Assembly: GCA_030668875.1 (NCBI GenBank)
Contig: DAOVER010000010.1
Span: forward strand, 24,001-82,915
Reading direction: 5' to 3'
From: Candidatus Heimdallarchaeota archaeon
Lineage (GTDB): Archaea > Asgardarchaeota > Heimdallarchaeia > Heimdallarchaeales > Heimdallarchaeaceae
Length of the DNA stretch: 58,915 nt
Shown: one piece after another, positions 49,993 to 58,914 of the stretch
How the letters are laid out: the number at the start of each line of letters is the position of its first letter
Numbering within the stretch: the stretch's first letter is position 1
Position numbers and translations under genes: made by a program
The notes under the pieces: model-generated
The model's input: only the letters and a program-made list of their open reading frames with translations
Databases searched by the model: none
What the model was told of the DNA's origin: nothing

Positions 49993-50315
49993 TTGAACAA
50001 CTTCACTTACTAATTTTAGCAATAATCCTATTTGGTGTAGGGTTATACGCAATATTAGGAAAGAGAAATGTGATTAAAATCCTAATGGGTATTGAAATTA
50101 TGACAATAGCTGTAAATGTAGCTTTTATTGCATTGGGAACAGAACTTGGAGCAACTCCAGCCGATTCAATATTCGTGAAGTTTGCACAAATATTCCCATT
50201 GATTTCCTTAGCTGTAGGAGCAGCTGTCATTGCGGTTGGACTCGCAATCGTCATCAACAACTATAGACACACAAAAGGTGTGGATAGTGATGAAATGTCC
50301 ACATTAAAAAGGTGA
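49989..50315 (+). CDS. NuoK-like subunit
   Basis: This 108-residue protein of three helices is the NuoK/MrpC/MbhG homologue that carries the E-channel. Signature elements are LFGVGLYAILGKRNVIKILMGIEIMTIAVNVAFI, with the conserved Glu in helix 2 (GIEIM), and FPLISLAVGAAVIAVGLAIVI. It starts 4 bases inside the J gene and stops 5 bases before L. Confidence 0.94.
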
Positions 50316-50320
50316 TATAA

Positions 50321-52141
50321 ATGGAATTGGAAATAATATTTACAATAATCGCAATTGTGGTTCCCATAATTGGTGCATTTCTATCACTACTCTTGAAGAA
50401 ATGGACAGCTGTGCGAGACATCTTTGGTGTTAGCACAATCGGAATCTCCGCCATATCAGCAGTTATAGTATTTGGTCTATTTGATGGTACTCCAATATCT
50501 GAGACTTTCAATTGGCTAAGTTGGTCAACAACCGTTGTTGAAACTGGTTTCTACTTAGACCCTCTCTCAGTCCTAATGGGCATCATTGTTTCAATTTTAA
50601 GCATGCTTATCGCATTCTTCTCATTGGAATATATGGGTGAAGATAAACACAAACCTAGATACTGGTTCTTCATGCAACTATTCGTTGGTGGTATGTTACT
50701 ACTGGTTTTCGCCTATGACATGATCTTCTTGTTCTTAGGTTGGGAATTAGTTGGTTTATGCTCCTGTTTCTTAATAGGACACCACTATATGAAGAAAGGT
50801 GAAGAAGGAGAAAAAGCAGCAAAAAGCGGAATTAAAGCTTTGATCATGACTGGTATAGGAGATGTTGGTCTACTAGCATTCTTAGCATGGGTTTATGTCC
50901 AAACTGGTGACGTTTTAATTGGTGACACTATTTTTAATGAACCCGCTGGAGGCATAATAATGAGTCTTCTCTTAGTACTTGCACCCGTGACCAAATCCGC
51001 ACAATTTCCACTCCAATCTTGGTTAAGTTCAGGAGATACTGTGGATATTGATGCAATGCAAGGTCCTACCACCGTTTCAGCACTAATTCATGCCGCTACA
51101 ATGGTTAAAGCAGGTATATATCTTGTTGCTCGTTTCAGCCCAATCTGGAATGTGGAAGTATTCTACTACATTCTAATGGTTGTTGCAGGAATATCAGCGG
51201 TATTAGCTGCTATTGGTGCGCTAACATCAACGGATCTTAAGAGAGTCCTCGCTTACAGTACAATCTCACAACTTAGCTATATGTTCTTAGCATTTACAAT
51301 ACGAGATGCTGAAGGTCATGGATTATTTGCAGGACAAATGCATTTGTTATCACACTCAATATTCAAAGCTCTTCTGTTCTTGTCAGCAGGCGCAATCATT
51401 CACTCTATTGCTGAAGAACGGGACATGAAGAAAATGGGTGGCTTGCGCAAAGACCTACCATGGATTTATGGTTTCATGATGGCTGGTGCTCTTGGTTTAA
51501 TTGGTCTTCCAATTTTAACCAATGGAGGATTTTCAAAAGAATTGATAATCACAGCTGCCTATAGTGCAGGAACCCCAGGAAGCATATTTATCTTTGTGAT
51601 AGCAGTACTAACAGCTTTCATTACAGCATTATATGCTACAAGAATGTTCTTGATGATTTTCCATGGTGAAAACAGAGGAGCTAAAGTCCACAAACCCAAA
51701 TACATCATGAGAATCACTTTAGGTATTCTAGCAGTACTAGTTGTAGTAACTGGATTCTTAATTGAAGGACCATTACACAATTTGTTCAGCGGACACGCTG
51801 ATTCCTATGTGCTGATCAACCCTGATACCTTTGAAGCAGTACCTTTCTTATGCGCTCTTGGAGCAATTATTTTGGGTGTTGGTCTAGCATTCTTACTTTA
51901 TGGTAAGGGACAAACCGAAGTAAGCTTCATTGAGAATAACAAAGTGTTGAAAGCTTGTAGAACTTTTGTAGCCAATGGTTACTATATTGATCATTTGTAC
52001 AATCTAATTATCATCAAACCAATATTCTGGATAGGGGAACAACTTTCCTTCTTGAAGACCGGTAAGATTAATTGGAATATGCTACTTGGATCCGCAGTGG
52101 CAATAACTGCCATTGTAGTTTTAGTGATGGTGATGGTCTAA
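50321..52141 (+). CDS. Antiporter-like ion pump subunit NuoL-like
   Basis: This 606-residue subunit is the large antiporter-like pump. Conserved features include the helix-4 aspartate/glutamate region (FLGWELVGLCSCFLIGHHYM), the lysine-bearing APVTKSAQFPLQSWLSSGD, the loop DAMQGPTTVSALIHAATMVKAG, and STISQLSYMFLAF. The C-terminal lateral helix extension of NuoL is implied by its length (about 613 in bacteria). It shares one base with the next start (TAATG). Confidence 0.95.
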   Translation: MELEIIFTIIAIVVPIIGAFLSLLLKKWTAVRDIFGVSTIGISAISAVIVFGLFDGTPISETFNWLSWSTTVVETGFYLDPLSVLMGIIVSILSMLIAFFSLEYMGEDKHKPRYWFFMQLFVGGMLLLVFAYDMIFLFLGWELVGLCSCFLIGHHYMKKGEEGEKAAKSGIKALIMTGIGDVGLLAFLAWVYVQTGDVLIGDTIFNEPAGGIIMSLLLVLAPVTKSAQFPLQSWLSSGDTVDIDAMQGPTTVSALIHAATMVKAGIYLVARFSPIWNVEVFYYILMVVAGISAVLAAIGALTSTDLKRVLAYSTISQLSYMFLAFTIRDAEGHGLFAGQMHLLSHSIFKALLFLSAGAIIHSIAEERDMKKMGGLRKDLPWIYGFMMAGALGLIGLPILTNGGFSKELIITAAYSAGTPGSIFIFVIAVLTAFITALYATRMFLMIFHGENRGAKVHKPKYIMRITLGILAVLVVVTGFLIEGPLHNLFSGHADSYVLINPDTFEAVPFLCALGAIILGVGLAFLLYGKGQTEVSFIENNKVLKACRTFVANGYYIDHLYNLIIIKPIFWIGEQLSFLKTGKINWNMLLGSAVAITAIVVLVMVMV

Positions 52142-53601
52142 TGAATTATCTATCGTTAATACTAATTATCCCTCTTGCAGGTGCAGGTTTGCTCTCTTTA
52201 TTTGAGCAGATTAAAAAGTACCTTGCCAAGATAAAGATAAGTACTGACTGCTTGAATCATGTCTTTGCAAATATTGTAGCTTTAGGAGTATTCGTATTCA
52301 GTTTTGTTTCAATATTTGTAGACGTAGGATCATTGAATACAACCACGGACGGACTATTAGAATTTGGACAATTGCAAGCAATATTAATTACAATATTCAG
52401 CTTCTTAGTCTGGATGGTAGTTCTCTTTAGTGTTGAATACATGAAAGGTAAAAATGGTTTAGGGTTCTACTACGCTCTAATTCTCACATTACTATCAGGC
52501 CTTAGTGCCGTAGTTATGGCAAATAATTTCTTTACCCTATTCGTTGGATGGGAAATGTTTGCTTTAAGTGCTTACACACTAGTTGCGTTTGATCGTATAA
52601 AACGAGGAGCAGTAGAAGCTTCATTGAAGTATTTCATCATGTCAACAGTTGGAAGTATGTTTATACTTCTAGGAACAGCATTGACTTACGGAGTATATGG
52701 AACAGTCAATTTCGACAGTTTATCTGGACCCATGAATCCTTTGCAAGGAGCAATCATAGCTCTCTTTGTTATTGGTTTCGGTGTCACAGCCGCTGTGATA
52801 TTCCTGAATGCTTGGTTACCTGATGCACACTCATCTGCACCTTCAACAATTTCTGCTTTGCTTTCTGGCATAGTAGTTAAAGCTGGTGCATTTGGTATCT
52901 ACAGAACAATATTCTCAATCAGTCCTGGAAACCTATTGGATACTTCATCTGTATTCGTTTCCTGGTTAGCTATCTTCACAATGTTTGAAGGAAACTTCCT
53001 TGTATTCTACCAGTTTAGAAGAAAAGACATTATAGACTTCAAGAGAATATTGGCTTATTCAACTACCGTTCATTTAGGATTCATCCTTCTCGGTATAGGA
53101 GCAGGCACTACTGCTGGTGTTGAAGCATCAATATTCCATGTTCTAACTCACTCTTTAGGCAAAGGATCCCTCTTTTTGCTTAGTGGGATAATTATTGCAG
53201 CCATAGGATCACGAGACGTTCGTGAAATGAAAGGTATTGGAAGAAGATCTCCTCTAATAGGAATCTTTCTATCTATAGCTCTTCTATCACTTGGAGGTAT
53301 TCCGATTACAGCTGGTTTTTATTCAAAACTGCTTATAATAGTATCCGCATTTGGTGGGATCTATAGTTCAACCATGAACGTAATAATTGTGATATTGGCC
53401 ATCATTAATTCTCTACTAGCTCTCGGTGGTTATCTTTACATTCTAAAGATAATGTTATTTGATGAACCTGATGCAAAAGCAGCTGACAAGATTAAAATCC
53501 CAATAATACAAACAATTGTTATGACAATAATTGCAGTGTTAATTATCTTCTTAGGTGTTTGGCCAGATAGTATAATACCATTCATTGTTGTACCGGTTTA
53601 G
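52141..53601 (+). CDS. Antiporter-like ion pump subunit NuoM-like
   Basis: This 486-residue subunit is the second antiporter-like pump. Signatures include LFVGWEMFALSAYTLVAFDR, FLNAWLPDAHSSAPSTISALLSGIVVKAGAFG, and STTVHLGFILLG. The start is ATG 52141, inside the NuoL stop codon. A NuoN homologue does not follow, so the arm here has two pumps, not three. Confidence 0.94.
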   Translation: MNYLSLILIIPLAGAGLLSLFEQIKKYLAKIKISTDCLNHVFANIVALGVFVFSFVSIFVDVGSLNTTTDGLLEFGQLQAILITIFSFLVWMVVLFSVEYMKGKNGLGFYYALILTLLSGLSAVVMANNFFTLFVGWEMFALSAYTLVAFDRIKRGAVEASLKYFIMSTVGSMFILLGTALTYGVYGTVNFDSLSGPMNPLQGAIIALFVIGFGVTAAVIFLNAWLPDAHSSAPSTISALLSGIVVKAGAFGIYRTIFSISPGNLLDTSSVFVSWLAIFTMFEGNFLVFYQFRRKDIIDFKRILAYSTTVHLGFILLGIGAGTTAGVEASIFHVLTHSLGKGSLFLLSGIIIAAIGSRDVREMKGIGRRSPLIGIFLSIALLSLGGIPITAGFYSKLLIIVSAFGGIYSSTMNVIIVILAIINSLLALGGYLYILKIMLFDEPDAKAADKIKIPIIQTIVMTIIAVLIIFLGVWPDSIIPFIVVPV

Positions 53602-53618
53602 GATTGGGACTAAAATCC

Positions 53619-53649
53619 TTTTTTTCTTTTTCTTTTTCTTTTTCTTTTA
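53619..53649 (+). terminator. Pyrimidine-rich terminator after the membrane-arm operon
   Basis: Repeated TTTTTC units about 31 bases long start 18 bases after the nuoM-like stop codon. Such T-rich tracts end archaeal transcripts and close the H-A-J-K-L-M operon. Confidence 0.7.
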
Positions 53650-53699
53650 TCTTCAGAAATCACAGATAATATTTTTAATCTAAAGCATAGTTTTAGGTC

Positions 53700-54065
53700 A
53701 TGGAAATATTAGATTATGTTAATGGTATCTATGCAGTTACTGTTGGAATCTCCCTTAACCTTTTCTGGATTGTAGTAGTTGCTTTGAAATCATCTCACAA
53801 ATTTATTGAAGACTCCAAGGAAAGGTTATTTCATATAATTGCAGAATTTTTTATATCTTCTTTAGCTTTGATTGCAGGTGTAGCAATTTTCTTCGAACAA
53901 GATTGGGCCAATTATCTCTTCTTTATAGCTATGGGGGCTTTAACTTATGCTTGTATTAATGCTTCAGGGATTTATTCAAAGAAAAAACTGTGGTTATTAG
54001 TGGGGACACTTGCGTTAGTTGGAATTATTTCTTTTGTGCTAATAATGCTTAATCTTGCATTATGA
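53700..54065 (+). CDS. Four-helix membrane protein, function unknown
   Basis: This 121-residue protein has four predicted membrane helices with a charged loop between the first and second (KSSHKFIEDSKERL). It lies downstream of the hydrogenase arm but behind a terminator, so a link is uncertain. No family recognised. Confidence 0.65.
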   Translation: MEILDYVNGIYAVTVGISLNLFWIVVVALKSSHKFIEDSKERLFHIIAEFFISSLALIAGVAIFFEQDWANYLFFIAMGALTYACINASGIYSKKKLWLLVGTLALVGIISFVLIMLNLAL

Positions 54066-54101
54066 AGATGTTTACATCAAAAAAGAGTAAGAAAGAAAAA
54101 A

Positions 54102-54560
54102 TTAGAATTCAGCACTTATTAAGCCCGTATCAATTTGTTTCATTCCATTATAGATTACACTGGCAACAAGAAGTAAACCAACTGCCCAACCAATCCCGTA
54201 GGGTACGCTAATACCTACCACCCCAAGTAAAATACCAGCTCCACCACATATGAGATAAAACTGACCTGATTTTTTATCATTTTTATTATACTTAATAATA
54301 CCAAAAACAATACCTACTGGAGGGATAAAAATTGATAAGATCATGAAAAGAATCAATTTGTTCTTCTCTTCCTTTGTAGGGGGGGAGCCTACAGTTACAG
54401 GAGCTCCTACAGTAGTTGGTCCAGATGCATCGGTTTGAGGACTTGGAGAAGGTTGAGGGTCAGTAGCAACTTGAACAACTTTTGCACCACAACTAATACA
54501 AAACTGCATTCCTTCTTTTACCTTTTCGCCACAGTTTGAGCAAAATACATTGTTTGTCAT
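54102..54560 (-). CDS. Zinc-ribbon plus membrane-helix protein
   Basis: This 152-residue protein starts with a zinc ribbon (FCSNCGEKVKEGMQFCISCGAKV, two CxxC pairs). A Pro/Thr/Ser-rich linker (about 35-65) and two or three membrane helices follow, with a DUF4190/DUF4870-like pattern (LILFMILSIFIPPVGIVFGIIKYNKNDKKSG). Such proteins are common in archaea and their role is unknown. Confidence 0.75.
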   Translation of the reverse strand: MTNNVFCSNCGEKVKEGMQFCISCGAKVVQVATDPQPSPSPQTDASGPTTVGAPVTVGSPPTKEEKNKLILFMILSIFIPPVGIVFGIIKYNKNDKKSGQFYLICGGAGILLGVVGISVPYGIGWAVGLLLVASVIYNGMKQIDTGLISAEF

Positions 54561-54647
54561 AATATCACATAAATTTTTCTTAACTCATTCTTTATTACAG
54601 TATGTCCTATTTAAGAATATCATTTGTCTTACATCAAATTCAGTTAT

Positions 54648-55103
54648 TTATTCCTCTTGTTTGACATATTCACCTATACTCCACAGAAATATCATAGATG
54701 ATTTTGGTCCCATTCTTGAAAATTTCTTTGAAAATACCTTTTTAGCGTATCGATAATTTTCTGATTTATCTAAATTATCCATGAAATTCCTAAACGACCC
54801 ATACTCTTTTTGTATTTTCGAAAATGCAATTGCATTTACCAAAACCGATTCTATCTTAGCTCTATTTTTAATTATTCGTGGGTTAGAAAGCAGTTCTTCT
54901 ATATCTTCATCATCAAAATCAACGACGATATCGATTTTGAAATCCTTGAAAGCAATCTTAAAGTCAGACCATTTGTCAGAAATAAGCTGCCAACTCAATC
55001 CAGCTTGGAATACTGTTCTAGCCATATTTTCAAAATAAGCATCATCATCAGGAGGAAGTTCATCCCTATAAAACCACCCGGTACGAGGATTTTTATCTTG
55101 CAT
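54648..55103 (-). CDS. DNA-3-methyladenine glycosylase I-like protein (Tag family)
   Basis: This 151-residue protein matches the core of Tag, the enzyme that removes 3-methyladenine: FENMARTVFQAGLSWQLISDKWSDFKIAFKDFKIDIVVDFDDEDIEELLSNPRIIKNRAKIESVLVNA. The usual N-terminal R-C-x-W zinc segment is replaced by NPRTGWFYRDELPPDDDAY and the family C-terminal zinc histidines are not obvious. The protein is about 40 residues shorter than bacterial Tag. It may be a divergent glycosylase without the zinc snap. Confidence 0.78.
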   Translation of the reverse strand: MQDKNPRTGWFYRDELPPDDDAYFENMARTVFQAGLSWQLISDKWSDFKIAFKDFKIDIVVDFDDEDIEELLSNPRIIKNRAKIESVLVNAIAFSKIQKEYGSFRNFMDNLDKSENYRYAKKVFSKKFSRMGPKSSMIFLWSIGEYVKQEE

Positions 55104-55170
55104 AGATAAAGAATATCAGAGATATTTATCATGTTTACCTTCAGGAAAAAATCTATTAACGTGCTCCATA

Positions 55171-56214
55171 ATGAAACAAAAACCTTCAATTGACGACGAA
55201 AAACTGATTGAATTAATCAGATTGAAATATGAAATAGTTGTAAGTAAGCTACTATTTGTACCTGAAGGGGAGGTCGCATATTCATATGTTGTACAAACAA
55301 GCAAAAAGAAATATTTTGCTAAGTTATACGAAACTAATAATCTAACTAACAAGGGAATTTTTAACCTAGAAACTGCAATAAATACAGTTTTCCAATTGAA
55401 CAAAGAAGAAATAAAGCAAATAATAAAACCTATTAGAAACAATGAAGGAGCATTTAGAACAACAGTTGAGAATTATAGCTTGGTTATGATGTCCTACATC
55501 GAGGGTCAAATTGTTAGTGAGAAATTAAGCAAAACAAAAGCGTTTCTAACGAAAATGGGAAAACTACTTGCGGAAATACATAATACTACAAATAAATTTA
55601 AACTTAAACAGAACAAATTCTTCACAATCAATCTTGATTTCAAAGAAGATCTCTTACTTTCCATAAAGGAAGTAACTACATGTACATCAACTAAAGATAA
55701 GAATTACATCAAGCTCCAGAATTTGGTTAAACCAAATATTAACTATATCTTGTCCTCCTTAATATATCTTGAAGAGCTTGCTGGGAAGCTTAAACTAAAG
55801 GATGATTCTAACTTAGTATTATGTCATACTGATCCAAATCGAAATAATGTTATTATTGACGAAAACGAACAAATTCATCTAATAGACTGGGATGGAATTG
55901 CACAAGCACCATTTGAGCGAGACATCTGGCTTTTCATAAATGAGAAACACTGTGAAAGTTTTATTGAAGGATATAAAAAAGTACGAGATGTAACAAGCAT
56001 AAATGAAGATCTTGTTGTCTACCTCTTCTACCATAGAGTTCTAGATGACTTAACAGACTGGATATATCGGATATTATTTGAAGACATTAGTGAGGAGCAA
56101 ATTAAAAGCGACTTCTATGGGCTTGAGGAAGATGTTTGGCCCTTGTTGCCAAATATGAAAGAAATAGAAAAAACAATGAGATATAATTGCAAAAAGTGGG
56201 TCAAAAGAGAATAA
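55171..56214 (+). CDS. Aminoglycoside phosphotransferase-like kinase
   Basis: This 347-residue protein has the APH/choline-kinase fold: a lysine strand (KKYFAKLYE), an acidic helix, the catalytic loop LCHTDPNRNNVIID (HxDxxxxN) and the metal-binding aspartate in IDWDGIAQAPFERDIWLF. Members phosphorylate small molecules such as aminoglycosides, homoserine or choline. Nothing nearby defines the substrate. It is divergent from the Tag-like gene. Confidence 0.85.
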   Translation: MKQKPSIDDEKLIELIRLKYEIVVSKLLFVPEGEVAYSYVVQTSKKKYFAKLYETNNLTNKGIFNLETAINTVFQLNKEEIKQIIKPIRNNEGAFRTTVENYSLVMMSYIEGQIVSEKLSKTKAFLTKMGKLLAEIHNTTNKFKLKQNKFFTINLDFKEDLLLSIKEVTTCTSTKDKNYIKLQNLVKPNINYILSSLIYLEELAGKLKLKDDSNLVLCHTDPNRNNVIIDENEQIHLIDWDGIAQAPFERDIWLFINEKHCESFIEGYKKVRDVTSINEDLVVYLFYHRVLDDLTDWIYRILFEDISEEQIKSDFYGLEEDVWPLLPNMKEIEKTMRYNCKKWVKRE

Positions 56215-56382
56215 ATTGTCACTATTTTGGGTTTAGTGCAATTTTTTAAACACCAAACAAACCTGCGAAAAAGTACTATTTTCGTCAGCTTCCAAGAAGG
56301 ATGTCCTTCCGAAAAGGTAACCTTAATGCAAAGTACCAAAATTGGAGAAGAAGTTAAATAATTCGTCCCAAGTATAAGAGAA

Positions 56383-56562
56383 ATGGAAAAAGAGATTTAA
56401 CGTCTCCTATCACTTTTAGGTGAAGCCGCTGATGAAATGATGTCGTATGGAAACGCATCCACATTTTCCTATTTTGATACTTGTGAAGATGTAGGATTTT
56501 TTATTCAAGAGATAGCTAATGAGATACTTGGAGTTTTAAACGAAAAGTATAGACAAAATTAA
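56383..56562 (+). pseudogene. Decayed small gene
   Basis: One frame reads MEKEI, a TAA, then RLLSLLGEAADEMMSYGNASTFSYFDTCEDVGFFIQEIANEILGVLNEKYRQN and a stop. It stays protein-like both before and after the in-frame stop, and the codons upstream (STKIGEEVK, a stop, FVPSIRE) also look coding. It is probably a degraded or error-interrupted gene of about 80 residues. A shorter intact product from ATG 56437 (41 residues) is possible. The family is unknown. The rest of the 56215-56613 gap shows nothing else. Confidence 0.4.
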
Positions 56563-56613
56563 GAATAAGAGATATTTTCACGAAAGTGAGAATTAAAAGA
56601 CAATTAATATAGC

Positions 56614-57252
56614 ATGAGATACCACATTACTTTGATGAGTGTAGAAGTTTTTATCTTGATTTCAGCAATTTTGGCTATATTTGCATTTTTAGGTGATTTC
56701 ATAATAACATTCATCTTAGGCTATTTCCAAGACAATTATAGTCATATTGAAGACACTATGAGTGAGCTAGGAAATAAGGAAAGTAGATTCAAAACCATCC
56801 TATCAATCTGGTGGTTTATATGGGGGGTGTCTCTAATGATTTTCAGTTTCGGTCTTATTAGTCATTACTACATGCCCACAGGGGATGGGCATGTTTTAAC
56901 GGTTGCAATATTAATTTTTATTTTTGGTTTTGGAGCGGGTAATGTAGCTGGTTTATTCCCAGAAGATTCTAAAGGGAAAGAAGAGAGCGTTTCAGGGAAA
57001 ATTCACGGAATATTTGGTGGTTTGGGATATTTAGCCCTATTAACCATACCTAGTATTTTAGCAATTATAAGTGTAGGGTGGTTTCTAGCAATTTCAATAG
57101 TAGTTCAGATTTCAGGTATTGGTTTTTTTACTCTGTTTTTACTTTCCAAAAACCCAAAAATTGGTAAGTCTGGTCTATGGCAACGATTATTCTTATTCAA
57201 TTATTATTCGTATATGATAATAATAGCAGTGATTATGATAGTTTATCCATAA
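56614..57252 (+). CDS. DUF998-like membrane protein
   Basis: This 212-residue protein has six predicted membrane helices. After helix 1 it carries the DUF998 motif YSHIEDTMSELGNKESRFKTI, followed by GFGAGNVAGLFPEDSKG (a conserved G-x-G-x(3)LFPxD) and SGKIHGIFGGLGYL. The function of DUF998 proteins is unknown. Confidence 0.85.
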   Translation: MRYHITLMSVEVFILISAILAIFAFLGDFIITFILGYFQDNYSHIEDTMSELGNKESRFKTILSIWWFIWGVSLMIFSFGLISHYYMPTGDGHVLTVAILIFIFGFGAGNVAGLFPEDSKGKEESVSGKIHGIFGGLGYLALLTIPSILAIISVGWFLAISIVVQISGIGFFTLFLLSKNPKIGKSGLWQRLFLFNYYSYMIIIAVIMIVYP

Positions 57253-57304
57253 ACTGTTGAATTAAAATCTTGGAAATATAAATATCATTCCTGATTAAAT
57301 TTCT

Positions 57305-57478
57305 AAATTTGGTAAGCCAAGTACAAAGAACATTATAGAATTACTAAGAACGTATTTTCCAAAAACTAAGGTTTTAGTAAATTCTTACTATATGTAGGTA
57401 GCTATTCACTTTGATGAAAAACAGAATGCGATAGATTCTTCAAGAATTCATAATGCTTTTATTCTACATTTAGCATGA
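57305..57478 (+). pseudogene. Possible gene remnant
   Basis: An ATG-less frame encodes KFGKPSTKNIIELLRTYFPKTKVLVNSYYM, a TAG at 57395-57397, then VAIHFDEKQNAIDSSRIHNAFILHLA and a stop. It looks protein-like but is short and interrupted. It is too small to assign and could be chance in this 284-base gap. Confidence 0.25.
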
Positions 57479-57536
57479 AATGAATAGGTGCACAATAAAT
57501 AGTGAAGTGTAATTCTATATTTAGGAAAGTGTGTTA

Positions 57537-58547
57537 ATGGACATATATGTAATAGATATTGAGACAACGGGGTTAAACGGTTGGAAGAGTGATCACATAG
57601 TGGAAATATCTATTATGAAAGCAAACATAACAAAACAAAAAATCGAACAAGTTTATCATTCTTTGATTCATTATGATACAACTAAATGGGATGCAAAAAC
57701 CAAGAATGCCTGGATTTTTAAACAGGATATTATTAAGTTAGAAGAAATTCAACAAACTACCAAAGACGTGAAAACAATTGTTGAAGAAGTAAGAAAAATA
57801 TTAACTGGAAAATTTATTGCTGCTTATAACAATGAATTTGATTTTAATAAATTCCTCTTACATGAACCTTGGAATATTAATCCAGGAACATGTAAAATTA
57901 AAATCGCTCCATGTATCATGCTTGCAACAACTGATTACATCAAAATACCTACAAAGTACAAGAAACGAAAACTAGTAAATTTATCAGAAGCAAGAAAACA
58001 CCTTCTAAATGAGGATACTACAAGTATAACAAATAACAAAGAACTTGAAACGATTGTAAGAGAGTATGGGGTGCATAGAGCAAATTTTGATGCTTTCTAT
58101 TCTGCATGCGTACTTTTAGAGCTGTACAGAAGGAAGAGGTATCGAGTTTATCCTCGGATTTATTACGCTCATTCCATGCAAATATACAAATCAAAACAAG
58201 AGAAAAAGGAAATAAAAACAATCAAAAAAATTTTTCCAAAAGCAGAAATAATTAATCCAGCAAAGTATGAGAAGAAATGGAAATATCTTTCTGGAAAAGA
58301 AGTTATGGCAAAATGCCTTGATCTTATTAGCAATAGTGAGATAGTTATTTTTACAGTTGTTAAGCAAGATAACAAAGATTTTGTTGGAAGAGGGGTATAC
58401 GTAGAGGTTAAATTTGCACAAGAAATCAAAAAAGACATTTATTTTCTGAAGGAAATACTCGAGAGTGATTTCTCGATAGATATCTACAATGATGATGATT
58501 GGGCTCTTAAGTTTAGTATTGTGAAAAGTAAGGAAAAAAAATCTTAA
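57537..58547 (+). CDS. DEDD exonuclease fused to a nucleoside 2-deoxyribosyltransferase-like domain
   Basis: This 336-residue protein has two parts. Residues 1-200 are a DnaQ-like 3'-5' exonuclease: Asp-x-Glu in YVIDIETTG, the second acidic motif in AAYNNEFDFNKFLL and the late HRANFDAFYSACVLLEL (Exo III with H-x-A-x-x-D). Residues about 205-336 resemble the nucleoside 2-deoxyribosyltransferase/DUF4406-like fold: YYAHSMQIYKSKQEKKEIKTIKKIFPKAEIINPAKY, then KCLDLISNSEIVIFTV and GRGVYVEVKFAQ. The pairing of a nuclease with a nucleotide-binding enzyme suggests nucleic-acid degradation linked to nucleotide chemistry or a defence role, but that is inference. The start is ATG 57537; a GTG lies 6 bases upstream. 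Confidence 0.72.
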   Translation: MDIYVIDIETTGLNGWKSDHIVEISIMKANITKQKIEQVYHSLIHYDTTKWDAKTKNAWIFKQDIIKLEEIQQTTKDVKTIVEEVRKILTGKFIAAYNNEFDFNKFLLHEPWNINPGTCKIKIAPCIMLATTDYIKIPTKYKKRKLVNLSEARKHLLNEDTTSITNNKELETIVREYGVHRANFDAFYSACVLLELYRRKRYRVYPRIYYAHSMQIYKSKQEKKEIKTIKKIFPKAEIINPAKYEKKWKYLSGKEVMAKCLDLISNSEIVIFTVVKQDNKDFVGRGVYVEVKFAQEIKKDIYFLKEILESDFSIDIYNDDDWALKFSIVKSKEKKS

Positions 58548-58828
58548 AGTTAGATTCTTCATTCGCGCAGAAATAGTTTATTAATAGGAAATCAAAATTA
58601 TGCATAATGTGGGAAAATGCTAGTAATAACAACGTGATTATTTCTGAGATTATAAGCAAATTACGAGATAAAAACACCGTTAGTAACAGATGATTAAAAT
58701 CTTATTCAATCTTGCCAGAAGTCTCTGAGTTGTCCCTCATTGCATGTTGAGGTGATGATGGTTAATACCTCTCTAATTTTCTTCCATTTTTCTACGAGTT
58801 TATATAGGAAAGTGCTGATATATGGGTA
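58548..58828. other. Intergenic stretch without a recognised gene
   Basis: Nothing firm is visible for 281 bases after the exonuclease gene. A GAGGT...ACCTC inverted repeat near 58750-58770 and a TTTATATA box at 58799-58806 are the only signals; the box fits a start near 58829 for the RNA candidate below. Confidence 0.5.
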
Positions 58829-58914
58829 GTGCTTGGCGAAAACTCGCCATATTTATGGTTCGCAAGTGTTTGAATACTTGTCCCTCAGTTAATAAAGCTT
58901 GAACCATACAGCAC
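58829..58914 (+). ncRNA. Structured RNA candidate at the window edge
   Basis: A TATA box 27 bases upstream leads into nested helices: GTGCT with AGCAC closes the unit; TGGCG pairs with CGCCA; TATGGTTC pairs with GAACCATA (8 bp) and encloses a CAAGT/ACTTG stem-loop. An ACA follows the 8-bp helix, as in H/ACA RNAs, but the required internal pocket is unclear. It is not a tRNA, as it has no T arm. It may continue past the right end of the window. Confidence 0.45.

Noticed and set aside
54550..55109. Several plus-strand open frames
   Set aside because: They are shadows of the Tag-like gene on the minus strand, which has clear family motifs.
58745..58820. Box C/D small RNA (GTGATGA as box C, CTGA as box D)
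   Set aside because: The spacing of about 60 bases without convincing D' and C' boxes and without a closing stem is too weak.
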